Below, one piece after another: positions 9,907-18,220 of a stretch of DNA of 64,000 bases. The notes under the pieces are model-generated. The model did not search any database. It was given only the letters and a program-made list of their open reading frames with translations, and had not been told where the DNA came from. Position numbers and translations under genes: made by a program. Each line of letters opens with the position of its first letter. Positions within the stretch are counted from its first letter, which is position 1. This DNA is from Ilyomonas sp965247435 (GTDB lineage: Bacteria > Bacteroidota > Bacteroidia > Chitinophagales > Chitinophagaceae), in assembly GCA_965247435.1 (NCBI GenBank), contig OZ252019.1, positions 5,704,001 through 5,768,000 on the forward strand. Direction: 5' to 3'.

Positions 9907-10239
9907 ATGAATTATTCTACAATGCTGACAAATACTCCGATTAATGATCCGATGAAGGAATTACGAAAATTTATTGGGGTTTACTGGGGTAGTGATTTAG
10001 ATAATGACACCATCATACGTTTAATGAAAAGCAGCACACAAGAACAGAAAAATTTTATAACCAAAGGCGTTCAGGCTGCTAAAATAGTATTATCAGAAGA
10101 TAAGTACAATGAGGAATTGGTAAAGGTAATTTTATGGGAAGCTAATCAGCCTTTAACAGAACCACTGATTGACAACGCCAGGAATTGGCTGAGAGAAAAA
10201 ATTTTATTTACTGAAGAAACAATAGGGTCGGTTAAATAA
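9907..10239 (+). CDS. CdiI-like immunity protein for the upstream toxin
   Basis: A small cytosolic helical protein of 110 residues, starting 19 bp after the toxin stop. It has the pattern of contact-dependent-inhibition immunity proteins of the CdiI_2 type: an L-R-K-F-I-G-V-Y-W-G-S-D segment near residues 19-30 (family pattern: small residue, aromatic, acidic) and a WL motif near the C-terminus. Position and size also fit a cognate immunity protein that binds and blocks the C-terminal nuclease. In-frame ATGs at 9922 and 9952 are alternative starts. The one at 9952 would begin directly at the conserved segment, so the first 15 residues are uncertain. The family assignment is from memory of the pattern and is moderately sure. 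Confidence 0.75.
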   Translation: MNYSTMLTNTPINDPMKELRKFIGVYWGSDLDNDTIIRLMKSSTQEQKNFITKGVQAAKIVLSEDKYNEELVKVILWEANQPLTEPLIDNARNWLREKILFTEETIGSVK

Positions 10240-10473
10240 AATTTGTTGATTACTTATTGCCATTTATTAACTCTGCCTTTATGAAACAATCTTCCTTTTA
10301 CATTGAAGGCGATATTGCTTATACAAAAGAGTACAAGTTTTAATTATATAGCTGCGGAAATTTGTAAATCAATCTCCCTGTTAGTTTAAATAGATAATTG
10401 CACCGGAGAAATAAGTAATAGATATTAAATCACCGTCCATTCACTTACATCCTTCTTAATACTCCCTCGCAAA

Positions 10474-11658
10474 ATGAAAAGATTAAACATCATAACGCCG
10501 GTCAGCCGAATCACAAACATAGAGAGCCTCCATGATAACCTCTCATACTACTCAGAAAAAGTCAGAATTATGTGGTGGGTGGTATTAGACAATGCAATCA
10601 AAACGAATTACCAAAGCTTGCGATTGGCTGAAAGTGACAACCTGAAAATAAATCTGCTCGTTTCCCCGCACACGCGTGCTCCCGGCGGCCATGCGCACCG
10701 GAATTTTGTACTTGATCTGTTGGAAGGCGATGACGAACAATGGATCTACAACTTAGACGACGATAACATCCTGCATCCCGGGTTTATAAATTTCTTCCTC
10801 ACCGACAACGAACTGGACAATTATGATGTTGCTTTATTTGCACAAATCCTTGCCGATGGGACACTGCGGTTAAATGCAAATACGGATTCAATTAAGGTCA
10901 ATCATGTTGATACGGCCATGTGCCTGTTCAGGAAGAAGGCTTTGCGCGACGGGCTGCGATATGTTGAAAGTTATTGCGGAGACGGGTATTTCTTAGAAGC
11001 GCTGTTCAACAATAACAGCAACAAATTTTTTATCAGGAACACGCCCTTGTGCTATTACAACTATTTGCACGACAAACCATACAAATTTTTAAATACGCTT
11101 TTAAATACATGCCCGGTACAAATATTACAGGAAGAATGGGAATTCGCAACGCTGGTAAAATTATACCGGCAGTTGAACCCGGAGCATATACTGGAGATAG
11201 GCTCTTTCTTTGGCGGCACTTTGTGGTTCTGGTTGAACAATGCTGCGCGGCTCGACCAAGTGGTGTCGATAGACTGTCCTATCCCGCCCCAAGACGAAAG
11301 GTATGCGAAGATGATAGCTTCAAAAGCGTTATGGAAAAACTGGATAAAAAGCACGATAACCTTTACGGAAATTACCGGCGATTCTACGCAGGACGCTACT
11401 GTACAAAAAGTGGCTGCTGTTTTTCCCGCGGCAAATGTGGATTTTTTATTTATTGACGGCGGGCATGACTATAATACAGTAAAAAGTGATTATGAAAACT
11501 ACTCAAAATTTGTAAGGCCGGAAGGCATGATCGTATTCCATGATGTTATTGGCCTTGAGGAAGTAAGCAAATACTGGAACGAAGTGAAAAAGGGGAAAAA
11601 GTACCTGGAAATATATAATGCTTCCGGTGGCTGGGGTATAGGTATTATTTATAAATAA
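10474..11658 (+). CDS. Glycosyltransferase fused to SAM-dependent methyltransferase
   Basis: The protein has 394 residues in two parts. The N-terminal half (about 1-215) is GT-A-like: it opens with an ITPVSR strand and has a NLDDDN metal/sugar-nucleotide motif near residues 90-95. The C-terminal half is a class I methyltransferase of the Methyltransf_24 type, with ILEIGSFFGGT as the SAM-binding motif I, then VDFLFIDGGHDY and a late VFHD. The acceptor is unknown. The same two-domain design occurs in the large gene on the opposite strand at 12467-14722, so the pair probably acts on the same glycan or protein. The start is a clear ATG after a 234 bp AT-rich gap. Confidence 0.8.
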   Translation: MKRLNIITPVSRITNIESLHDNLSYYSEKVRIMWWVVLDNAIKTNYQSLRLAESDNLKINLLVSPHTRAPGGHAHRNFVLDLLEGDDEQWIYNLDDDNILHPGFINFFLTDNELDNYDVALFAQILADGTLRLNANTDSIKVNHVDTAMCLFRKKALRDGLRYVESYCGDGYFLEALFNNNSNKFFIRNTPLCYYNYLHDKPYKFLNTLLNTCPVQILQEEWEFATLVKLYRQLNPEHILEIGSFFGGTLWFWLNNAARLDQVVSIDCPIPPQDERYAKMIASKALWKNWIKSTITFTEITGDSTQDATVQKVAAVFPAANVDFLFIDGGHDYNTVKSDYENYSKFVRPEGMIVFHDVIGLEEVSKYWNEVKKGKKYLEIYNASGGWGIGIIYK

Positions 11659-11687
11659 GCGCTGTTTAAAATCTGTTTGTTTCTTTC

Positions 11688-12362
11688 TTATTCAGTATAA
11701 TCATGAACGAACTTCCATTGCTCCGGTGAATTAACGGATTGCCTCCAGACCGACTTTACAGAAGGAACATCCTGCAGGATAAAGCCGGCGTTTAGTAGTT
11801 GAAAGCTCTGGTAAATATCAGATCCCCAGTGTTTCCATTGCTCTGAAGTGTTGTAAGGATGCGTAACCAGCGCTTCGGTACGGCCCCCGAAAACGCCACC
11901 CTGGATATGAACCGGCGGCAAGTGGGATGGAAAGCCCATAACCTCCGGAGCGCAACTGGGGTAATACGAGCCTGTCATGGCTATTGCAGGGTTTGTTATC
12001 ATGGGATTTATCAGGTCGTCAATCCAGGTAGGGTCGTACATGTGACCGTGATTAGAACAAACATATATTAGGTAAGGATAGCAGCCGGTTGATAGCGCGA
12101 GGTTCATAGCTGGCCCGTACATAATGTTTGTTCCGGGCCATTTATAAACATACTCAACATTAGGTACAGCAGGAAAATTATATTGCTGCTTTTTGTCTTC
12201 ATCGCTGTTATCAATAATTACTATCTGAAACTTCCAGGCAGGATGCGCCGCAATGGTTGGTAATATATCCCGTTCTAATCTTGTTTTAAATCTTGCGGCA
12301 TCGTTATGGGGAATGATAACTATCGTTACACCTGTTTCATCTTCGTTTAACGTGGCAAGCAT
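11688..12362 (-). CDS. Family 2-like glycosyltransferase
   Basis: The protein has 224 residues and a GT-A fold pattern: TIVIIPHNDA at the first strand, QIVIIDNSDED at the second, and a YGPAMNLAL helix typical of GT2 enzymes near residues 82-90. The usual DxD site is replaced by a CSNHGHMYDP segment, so metal binding is atypical or relies on the following Asp. It is convergent with the GT/methyltransferase gene ending 29 bp away and lies 104 bp downstream of the 751-residue GT on the same strand. It probably belongs to the same surface-glycan or glycoprotein locus. The sugar donor cannot be read from the sequence. Confidence 0.75.
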   Translation of the reverse strand: MLATLNEDETGVTIVIIPHNDAARFKTRLERDILPTIAAHPAWKFQIVIIDNSDEDKKQQYNFPAVPNVEYVYKWPGTNIMYGPAMNLALSTGCYPYLIYVCSNHGHMYDPTWIDDLINPMITNPAIAMTGSYYPSCAPEVMGFPSHLPPVHIQGGVFGGRTEALVTHPYNTSEQWKHWGSDIYQSFQLLNAGFILQDVPSVKSVWRQSVNSPEQWKFVHDYTE

Positions 12363-12466
12363 GGCTATACGGGTTGTATCTGTTTAAAAATGCAAAAATA
12401 AAACCTCTGGATGTAAGCTTCGGAATGGCATGATTCTACTTTAAGCAGCAAGGTTCTGATTAAAAA

Positions 12467-14722
12467 CTAAACCTTTTGCAAAATTACCAAACTCTTTACC
12501 TGGTGTACTTTACTATAGCCACCCATCGCTATCAGCTCTTCAACAAAAGTCTTTACACCGGGAAAATAATCTGCGTAATCATGAAAAGCGATATAGCCGC
12601 CCTGTGTCACATAATCATAAAAATGCCAGAAGTCGCCCGATACACTAACATAATCGTGAAGCCCGTCAATAAACAATAAAGAAATGGGTTTTTGCCATAC
12701 TACATTACAGGAATAATCGCGGATAATTTCCACCACATCAGACAAGCCGGCGCTGGCGATGTTTTGTTTACAGGCCTCGTACGAAGGAGAAAAATATTGT
12801 ACTCCTTCGCCTGCGGTTCCCAATTTACCATCATGCGGGTCAATGGCATATACTTTGGCTTCCGGCAAAAACGCTTTGGCAGCGCTGCCGAAAAGAACAG
12901 TGGACTTTCCATGGTAGCTGCCTATTTCAACAATGTTATTTGGGTTTAGCAAGCTCCTGCCTATCTTATGCATAAGGCTAAGCAACAAATCCGCTTCGCT
13001 GTCATCCAGCCATCCTTCAATTTTTTTTATGCGCTCGAGTAAGGGTAAGGTAAGACAAAAATCAGGAGCCGGATTATTACTGTTGTTTTCCTTTTTTTCT
13101 TTTAGGTATTGATTAAAATGCGAACGGATATATTTCCGGTTGGCATCTTCATATTGCCGTTCAACCGGGTGTACCCAATAAGCATCCGGTTTATTTAAAG
13201 CATAATCCATGTCCTGCAGTACAAAAGATTGCCGGTACTTAACAAAATCATAGCTGCACGGGTTTAAAACAATTTCGTAGCCTAACAGTTTAACGAGCGT
13301 GGGTAAAATTACCTCTTCGGTCGCCCAGATTTTTGTGCTGGTCATTATGTCCTGCAACTGCTTATTTTCTTTAAAGAGTTTAAGCAAATCCCGTATCGCA
13401 TCCTGCATAAATACGGAAGACGGCCAAAAGGTCCAGTGCACAAAGCTGGATTCGCCTTCCGGAAATGTTTTTAGTAAAGGTTTCCATAATTCATATTCTG
13501 ATAAGGCCCGAACGGCAGGCCAGAATTTTATATTATCAGCGTCGTTAACCGTTATTCTTTCGGGCCTGCTGGAAAGCAGCCCTGTATTGGATAGAGTGCC
13601 GAGATATGCTCCAAGATATTCCAGGTATCCTGTGCGGATGGAGAGCTGATCAGAATCAATACAGGTGAATGAATCGAAAGCGAAATTGTCTATGGCAAAC
13701 TGCATACAATCAAGTGCAAATCTGTGCAGGTATCCATGTTTCACAGGGTGGGGCGCAGGATGGATAACCGCTCCAAATTTCTCAAACGGAAAAGTGCTTT
13801 TAAGCAGGTTTGCATTATCGCTTCCATTATACAGAATTATAACAGAAGCAGAATCTTGATAATGTAGGTTTCGTACAAGATCAATTATACAATCCATTTT
13901 TTCATGCACCAGGCAGCCATAAACATTTTTAATAGTTTTAAAGATTACGGGTGTATTCTTTTCTTTTACTGCGCCTTCATTTGTTTTTATACTTCCGGTT
14001 TTATCCGTTTCACCGGTATAAAAAATCCAGTCTGTATTCATGATCCCGCGTATCTCTTCTCCCGGATAGTGGTGCCACCAGCTTCCGCTTGTTTTTTTGG
14101 GACTTACATTATTATCATGGATCATGTGAACAGCTATACTTGAATCAGGTAAAGCTATTATATCGTCTGGCGCAGTAGCCCACACAAACAAGCCGTCCAT
14201 CCCAACATTAATGTTGGCAAACTTGTTTTTGCTCCACAATGCTCTGGTATAGCATAAAGAACTTCCTATCAGCCAGAGACGCTGGTCGGGCGGGTAAATG
14301 TATAGATACGAACTGCCATTGCGTAGATCGTAATAAAGCAACCGGTTAATACCACAAAGGTTTTTTGCTTCGGTCAGCAACGCATTCACCTGGTAAGTTA
14401 AACGCGTTGGAGCATACCAGTCATCGTCGTCCCAATGCGCAATAATATTTCCCGCAGCATATTGGCAGCCGAGATTCAGCTTTTCGCCCAAGGTGATCTT
14501 ACTGTTTAAGCGATAGTACTTAACAGACCCGATGTTTGGTACCAGGTCTTTAATGTCATCGGCGCCGTCATCAATGATTATCAGTTCTTTGTTTTTATAG
14601 TCCTGCCTTAAAAAATACCGGATAGCACAAGGTATAAATTTCCGCCTGTTGTAAGTAGGCATGATGCAGGACACCAGTGGTTCCGTTGTTGTAGGTATAT
14701 GCATTTTAAACGTGTTAGACAC
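12467..14722 (-). CDS. Multidomain glycosyltransferase with C-terminal methyltransferase
   Basis: The protein has 751 residues. The N-terminal 230 are a canonical GT2 domain with CIMPTYNRR, a nucleotide-binding IIIDDGADD strand and the HWDDDDW metal-binding motif. The middle (about 260-510) has the look of a second glycosyltransferase-like domain, with VIILYNGS and a CIDSDQ motif. The last 190 residues are a Methyltransf_24-type domain: IVEIGSYHGKST as motif I, VYAIDPHDG, LLFIDGLHDY and IAFHDY. The domain order parallels the gene at 10474-11658. ATG 14704 is an alternative start. It may build or methylate surface glycans; the substrate is unknown. Confidence 0.8.
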   Translation of the reverse strand: MSNTFKMHIPTTTEPLVSCIMPTYNRRKFIPCAIRYFLRQDYKNKELIIIDDGADDIKDLVPNIGSVKYYRLNSKITLGEKLNLGCQYAAGNIIAHWDDDDWYAPTRLTYQVNALLTEAKNLCGINRLLYYDLRNGSSYLYIYPPDQRLWLIGSSLCYTRALWSKNKFANINVGMDGLFVWATAPDDIIALPDSSIAVHMIHDNNVSPKKTSGSWWHHYPGEEIRGIMNTDWIFYTGETDKTGSIKTNEGAVKEKNTPVIFKTIKNVYGCLVHEKMDCIIDLVRNLHYQDSASVIILYNGSDNANLLKSTFPFEKFGAVIHPAPHPVKHGYLHRFALDCMQFAIDNFAFDSFTCIDSDQLSIRTGYLEYLGAYLGTLSNTGLLSSRPERITVNDADNIKFWPAVRALSEYELWKPLLKTFPEGESSFVHWTFWPSSVFMQDAIRDLLKLFKENKQLQDIMTSTKIWATEEVILPTLVKLLGYEIVLNPCSYDFVKYRQSFVLQDMDYALNKPDAYWVHPVERQYEDANRKYIRSHFNQYLKEKKENNSNNPAPDFCLTLPLLERIKKIEGWLDDSEADLLLSLMHKIGRSLLNPNNIVEIGSYHGKSTVLFGSAAKAFLPEAKVYAIDPHDGKLGTAGEGVQYFSPSYEACKQNIASAGLSDVVEIIRDYSCNVVWQKPISLLFIDGLHDYVSVSGDFWHFYDYVTQGGYIAFHDYADYFPGVKTFVEELIAMGGYSKVHQVKSLVILQKV

Positions 14723-15720
14723 AAACCGTTAGGCGTTAAAATTATCCGGCCGTAAATCCTTACACCATAGAATAAATATAAGTGACTTTTGAACGTGCCG
14801 GCTTGCCATAACCGGAGCTACGTTTATTAAATTCCCGGTGCTATAAAGCAAACACACCGGATGTGCAACCCTGAATTTTTGCAGGTAACTATTTTTATTC
14901 AACCGTTACTGATTGTCTTCGAATTATCAGCCGGATGTAATTTTTAAGTCTGACTTGCTATTTAAACGGGACAATGGAAAATTACCAGAACAAACATTTC
15001 TACAATACCAGGAAATATCAATAGGGTAATTAAATTTAAAGATTGGTTATAAGCGCTGTAGCTATTGGTCGGCTTTAAGCACAGGCAGGTAATCAAAACT
15101 GTTTTCTTGAAAGCAAGCTTTTATTAAATGATTGTTACGGCAGTGCTTAACAAGCGTACTCAAACCCGGTACAGAAAATTATTCGTTTAACTCTTAAAAA
15201 ATATTTAGGTAATAACTCCCTTTGAAAATAACAGCGATTAACCCCTCCCGTTACTACACGTTTTTATCTTACAAAGCTATTTAACCCCACCGGTTTTCAT
15301 AGTTCCTGAATTTCAAATTGAGTCCCTACTGATAGTTAGGACTAAGTTACCAACTGCAAATTAAAATGTACTACTGGTCACAAAAAAGGAAATCGGTATA
15401 AATAAATAGCAGCTCTGTTTTTTAGCGCCAGCATAGCTGTCCGCGATTTTAATAGCTATCATTAAAAAACAATTGCCATCGTTTATAAAACGATATAGAA
15501 AAAGGATACTTGAGCAAGCGATAAGTTGATTTTGGTATAAGCAGTGCTGTTATCGGCAATATCATACAGTAAGCAGTGCTTAAATCCGCTTAGCACAACG
15601 ATGAGTTTATCCGTCATACAGATATTATTAGATGCTATCCGCAAAGAAGAACGCCCGATGAATTAAAGAGCCGCAGCCCGTAGCCAACTCTGCCTTACTT
15701 TTGCCGGCAACCAACCAGCT
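14723..15720. other. Long gene-free interval, about 1 kb
   Basis: No reading frame here has recognisable protein character. The stretch is AT-rich and must contain the promoter of the leftward GT gene and that of gmk. I see an 11-base direct repeat (TAAGCAGTGCT) at 15538-15548 and 15570-15580, with a shorter related copy near 15141, and a small 6-bp hairpin at about 15480-15495. A 21-codon frame at 15601-15666 is too short to call. There is no tRNA-like cloverleaf. Confidence 0.5.
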
Positions 15721-16299
15721 ATGCAGGCAAACAAGATCATCATTATTACGGCGCCGTCGGGCGCCGGTAAAACGTCTATCACCAGGTTCCTGCTGCACAA
15801 ATATCCGTCGCTTGCATTTTCTATATCTGCTGCTACCCGCAGCCCGCGCGGCGCGGAGCAGGATGGTGTAGATTACTACTTTATGAGCGTAGAAGCCTTC
15901 CGCCAAAAGATAAAGCAAGGTGCTTTTATAGAATGGGAAATGGTGTATGAAGGCAAGTATTATGGCACCCTTAAAAGCGAGATAGCGCGCATCTGGAGCG
16001 AAGGTAAAACACCGCTGCTCGATATTGACGTGCAGGGCGCCATTCATGTACAGCAGCAGTTTCCGCAGGCCTCTTTATCCGTTTTTATACAGCCGCCATC
16101 GGTAGAAGTATTAAGCCATCGCCTCGAAAACCGCGGCACCGAAAGTGCAGAAAGCTTGCAGGCTCGTATTAATAAAGCTGCGTATGAGCTATCTTTCAGC
16201 CATGCTTTTGATGCGGTTGTCGTTAATCAGTATTTGGAGCGGGCCTGCGCCGAAACGGAAGCGCTTATACAAAATTTTTTGGGAGCTGCGTTAGCGTAA
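15721..16299 (+). CDS. gmk: Guanylate kinase
   Basis: It phosphorylates GMP to GDP with ATP in the cytosolic purine pathway. The 192-residue length is normal for the family. The P-loop APSGAGKT is at residues 11-18. The GMP-binding segment follows (SRSPRGAE-like: here ATRSPRGAEQDGVDYYF), then the FIEW, YGT and DIDVQGA motifs expected in order. The gene is preceded by the 1 kb empty interval. A TIGR02757 gene follows 60 bp downstream and is probably cotranscribed. Confidence 0.96.
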   Translation: MQANKIIIITAPSGAGKTSITRFLLHKYPSLAFSISAATRSPRGAEQDGVDYYFMSVEAFRQKIKQGAFIEWEMVYEGKYYGTLKSEIARIWSEGKTPLLDIDVQGAIHVQQQFPQASLSVFIQPPSVEVLSHRLENRGTESAESLQARINKAAYELSFSHAFDAVVVNQYLERACAETEALIQNFLGAALA

Positions 16300-16359
16300 A
16301 CGCTGACAGGGTTGAGAACCCTGTCGGCATTGAGACATCGAAATAACAAGAACAGCGTT

Positions 16360-17157
16360 ATGGCGGAAGTAAAAGAATTAAAAGCTGCAGCGCTTAAAGA
16401 TTTTCTCGATAGCAAGGTCCGGCAGTACAACCAGCCTTCTTTTATACCGCACGATCCCATCTGTATTCCGCACCTTTTTACCAAACGGCAGGATATAGAA
16501 ATTGCGGCCTTCTTTGCAGCCGTTTTTGCCTGGGGCAACCGCACTACGATCATTAATAAATCCAAACAGTTAATGCAATGGATGGAAGGCTCGCCGCACG
16601 ATTTTATTGTCCATCATACTACAGACGACTTAAAGCCGTTTACCCTGTTTAAACACCGCACCTTCAATGCTACGGATCTCCTGTATTTTATTCACTTCCT
16701 GCACTATCATTACATATATCACCAAAGCCTGGAAACTGCATTCGCCATGCAGTTGAGCGGTGATGAAAAAGAGCCGGTAGAGGAAGCGCTTATTTATTTT
16801 CATCATTATTTTTTTTCGCTCGAAAATGCGCCACCGCGTACGAAGAAGCATGTTGCCACACCGGAGAAAGGCTCCAACTGCAAGCGGCTGAATATGTTCC
16901 TGCGCTGGATGGTGCGCAAAGACAAGAATGGTGTTGATTTTGGCATCTGGAGTACTTTACAACCTTCGCAGCTTATTTGCCCGATTGATGTGCATGTGGC
17001 GCGTGTAGCAAAGCGCTTAGGCTTGTTGCAACGAGGGCAAACCGACTGGAATGCAGCGTTGGAATTAACGCATTACTTACGAACGTTAGACCCTGCCGAC
17101 CCGGTCAAGTACGACTTTGCACTGTTCGGTTTGGGTGTGGTAGAAAAATATTATTAA
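16360..17157 (+). CDS. TIGR02757 family protein
   Basis: A conserved Bacteroidota protein of unknown biochemical function (also known as DUF2400). The frame extends back to an ATG at 16312, but the family N-terminus fits the ATG at 16360, giving 265 residues. Recognisable family features are a FIPHDPICIPHLF segment near the start, FFAAVFAWGNR, a KRLNMFLRWMVRKD block and the C-terminal CPIDVHVARVAKRLGL segment. The last block looks like the helical DNA-glycosylase-like core that some of these proteins show. It lies between gmk and the DinB-like gene, all on the same strand with short gaps. Confidence 0.88.
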   Translation: MAEVKELKAAALKDFLDSKVRQYNQPSFIPHDPICIPHLFTKRQDIEIAAFFAAVFAWGNRTTIINKSKQLMQWMEGSPHDFIVHHTTDDLKPFTLFKHRTFNATDLLYFIHFLHYHYIYHQSLETAFAMQLSGDEKEPVEEALIYFHHYFFSLENAPPRTKKHVATPEKGSNCKRLNMFLRWMVRKDKNGVDFGIWSTLQPSQLICPIDVHVARVAKRLGLLQRGQTDWNAALELTHYLRTLDPADPVKYDFALFGLGVVEKYY

Positions 17158-17169
17158 TTTGTTATCTCT

Positions 17170-17640
17170 ATGAAAATAACAGCACTCCTCGCACAGCATA
17201 TTATTGACGTACACGAAGGCGGCAACTGGACAGAAGTAGATATCGCTGAAACAGTAAAAGACGTAACGTGGCAGGAAGCAACGATGCATACAAAAGCGTC
17301 GCCTAATACCATTGCTTCCCTGTTGCACCATATCAGTTTCTGGAATAGAGTGGAAGTGCAACGCGCACACGGTATCGAGCCGGAAATTAATGAAGCGAAT
17401 GGTTACGATCATCCGCCGGTGCATAACGAAGAAGACTGGCAGCATTTAATAGCGGATAATACTAAATCAGCGCACGAGCTGGCCGACGTTATCCGTACTT
17501 TTGAGGAGGCTAAGTTATCCGAACCGCTGGCAGCGCGCAATTCAACGGCCTATAAAGAGTTTGCCGGTGCTGCCGAGCATACACACTACCATTTAGGGCA
17601 AATGGTGATTTTAAAAAAGCTCATCCGGGCCGGCGGATGA
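17170..17640 (+). CDS. DinB-like (DUF1572-type) four-helix protein
   Basis: The protein has 156 residues, is all-helical in composition and has the three-histidine signature of the DinB/YfiT metalloprotein superfamily. One His is in a LLHHISFW segment after the first helix and a pair is in HTHYHLGQM near the end, the usual metal ligands. Many members act as thiol-dependent transferases, but the substrate here is unknown. The gene starts 12 bp after the TIGR02757 stop and ends exactly where the convergent recX ends. Confidence 0.85.
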   Translation: MKITALLAQHIIDVHEGGNWTEVDIAETVKDVTWQEATMHTKASPNTIASLLHHISFWNRVEVQRAHGIEPEINEANGYDHPPVHNEEDWQHLIADNTKSAHELADVIRTFEEAKLSEPLAARNSTAYKEFAGAAEHTHYHLGQMVILKKLIRAGG

Positions 17641-18120
17641 TCAGGCCTGTTCGCCTGTTCTGATTTGCTGAATGGCTCTTTGTATAAGTGGCATCTCGTA
17701 CCCTTTCTGCAGCAGGTAACTGGTGGTTTTTACCTGCCGCGCAATGTATTGCTCACCCTGCAACTGCTGCCATTTGGTCAATGCCAGTTTTTGCAGCGCG
17801 GCCAGGTAGTCTGGTTCTTTAATGGCCTGCAGCGCCCTGCGGATGTTGTAGGCGCTTACCTGTTTTCCTTTAAGCTCGTACGTAATTTTTATTTTACCCC
17901 AGTGCTTCATCCGGAACTTGCCGCCGGCAAATTGTTCTGCAAAGCGTTCTTCGTTCAGGTAGTCTTCTTCAATCGCCTGAGAAATCAATGTCTCTACTTC
18001 ACTTTTGTACAGGCCGAAGCCGTAGAGCTTTTGCTTTACCTCGTAATGGCTGCGCTCCTGGTAGGCGCAGTAATGTTTTATTTTTTGCCAGGCCTGCTCT
18101 TTGGTAAGGCGTTGCTGCAT
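17641..18120 (-). CDS. recX: Regulatory protein RecX
   Basis: A modulator of RecA filaments. The protein has 159 residues composed of repeated three-helix units. Diagnostic parts are an AWQKIKHYCAYQERSHYEV opening, EEDYLNEERFAEQFAGGKF in the middle and GKIKITYELKGKQVS before the last unit. The DYLNDxRFA-type motif is the best family signature. Its stop codon abuts that of the DinB-like gene on the opposite strand, and it starts 100 bp from tilS, with which it shares a divergent intergenic region. Confidence 0.9.
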   Translation of the reverse strand: MQQRLTKEQAWQKIKHYCAYQERSHYEVKQKLYGFGLYKSEVETLISQAIEEDYLNEERFAEQFAGGKFRMKHWGKIKITYELKGKQVSAYNIRRALQAIKEPDYLAALQKLALTKWQQLQGEQYIARQVKTTSYLLQKGYEMPLIQRAIQQIRTGEQA

Positions 18121-18220
18121 TTTGTTTACTCCTTGGGTCTTTTTAAAGATACTTTATTTATACTTTTTACCGCCGGGTTGCGCATAAGTTTAACAACTTT
18201 GCTTTTCTTACTTTTACCCT

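Noticed and set aside
15601..15666. 21-codon ATG frame upstream of gmk
   Set aside because: Too short, no conserved features and no ribosome-binding or promoter context.
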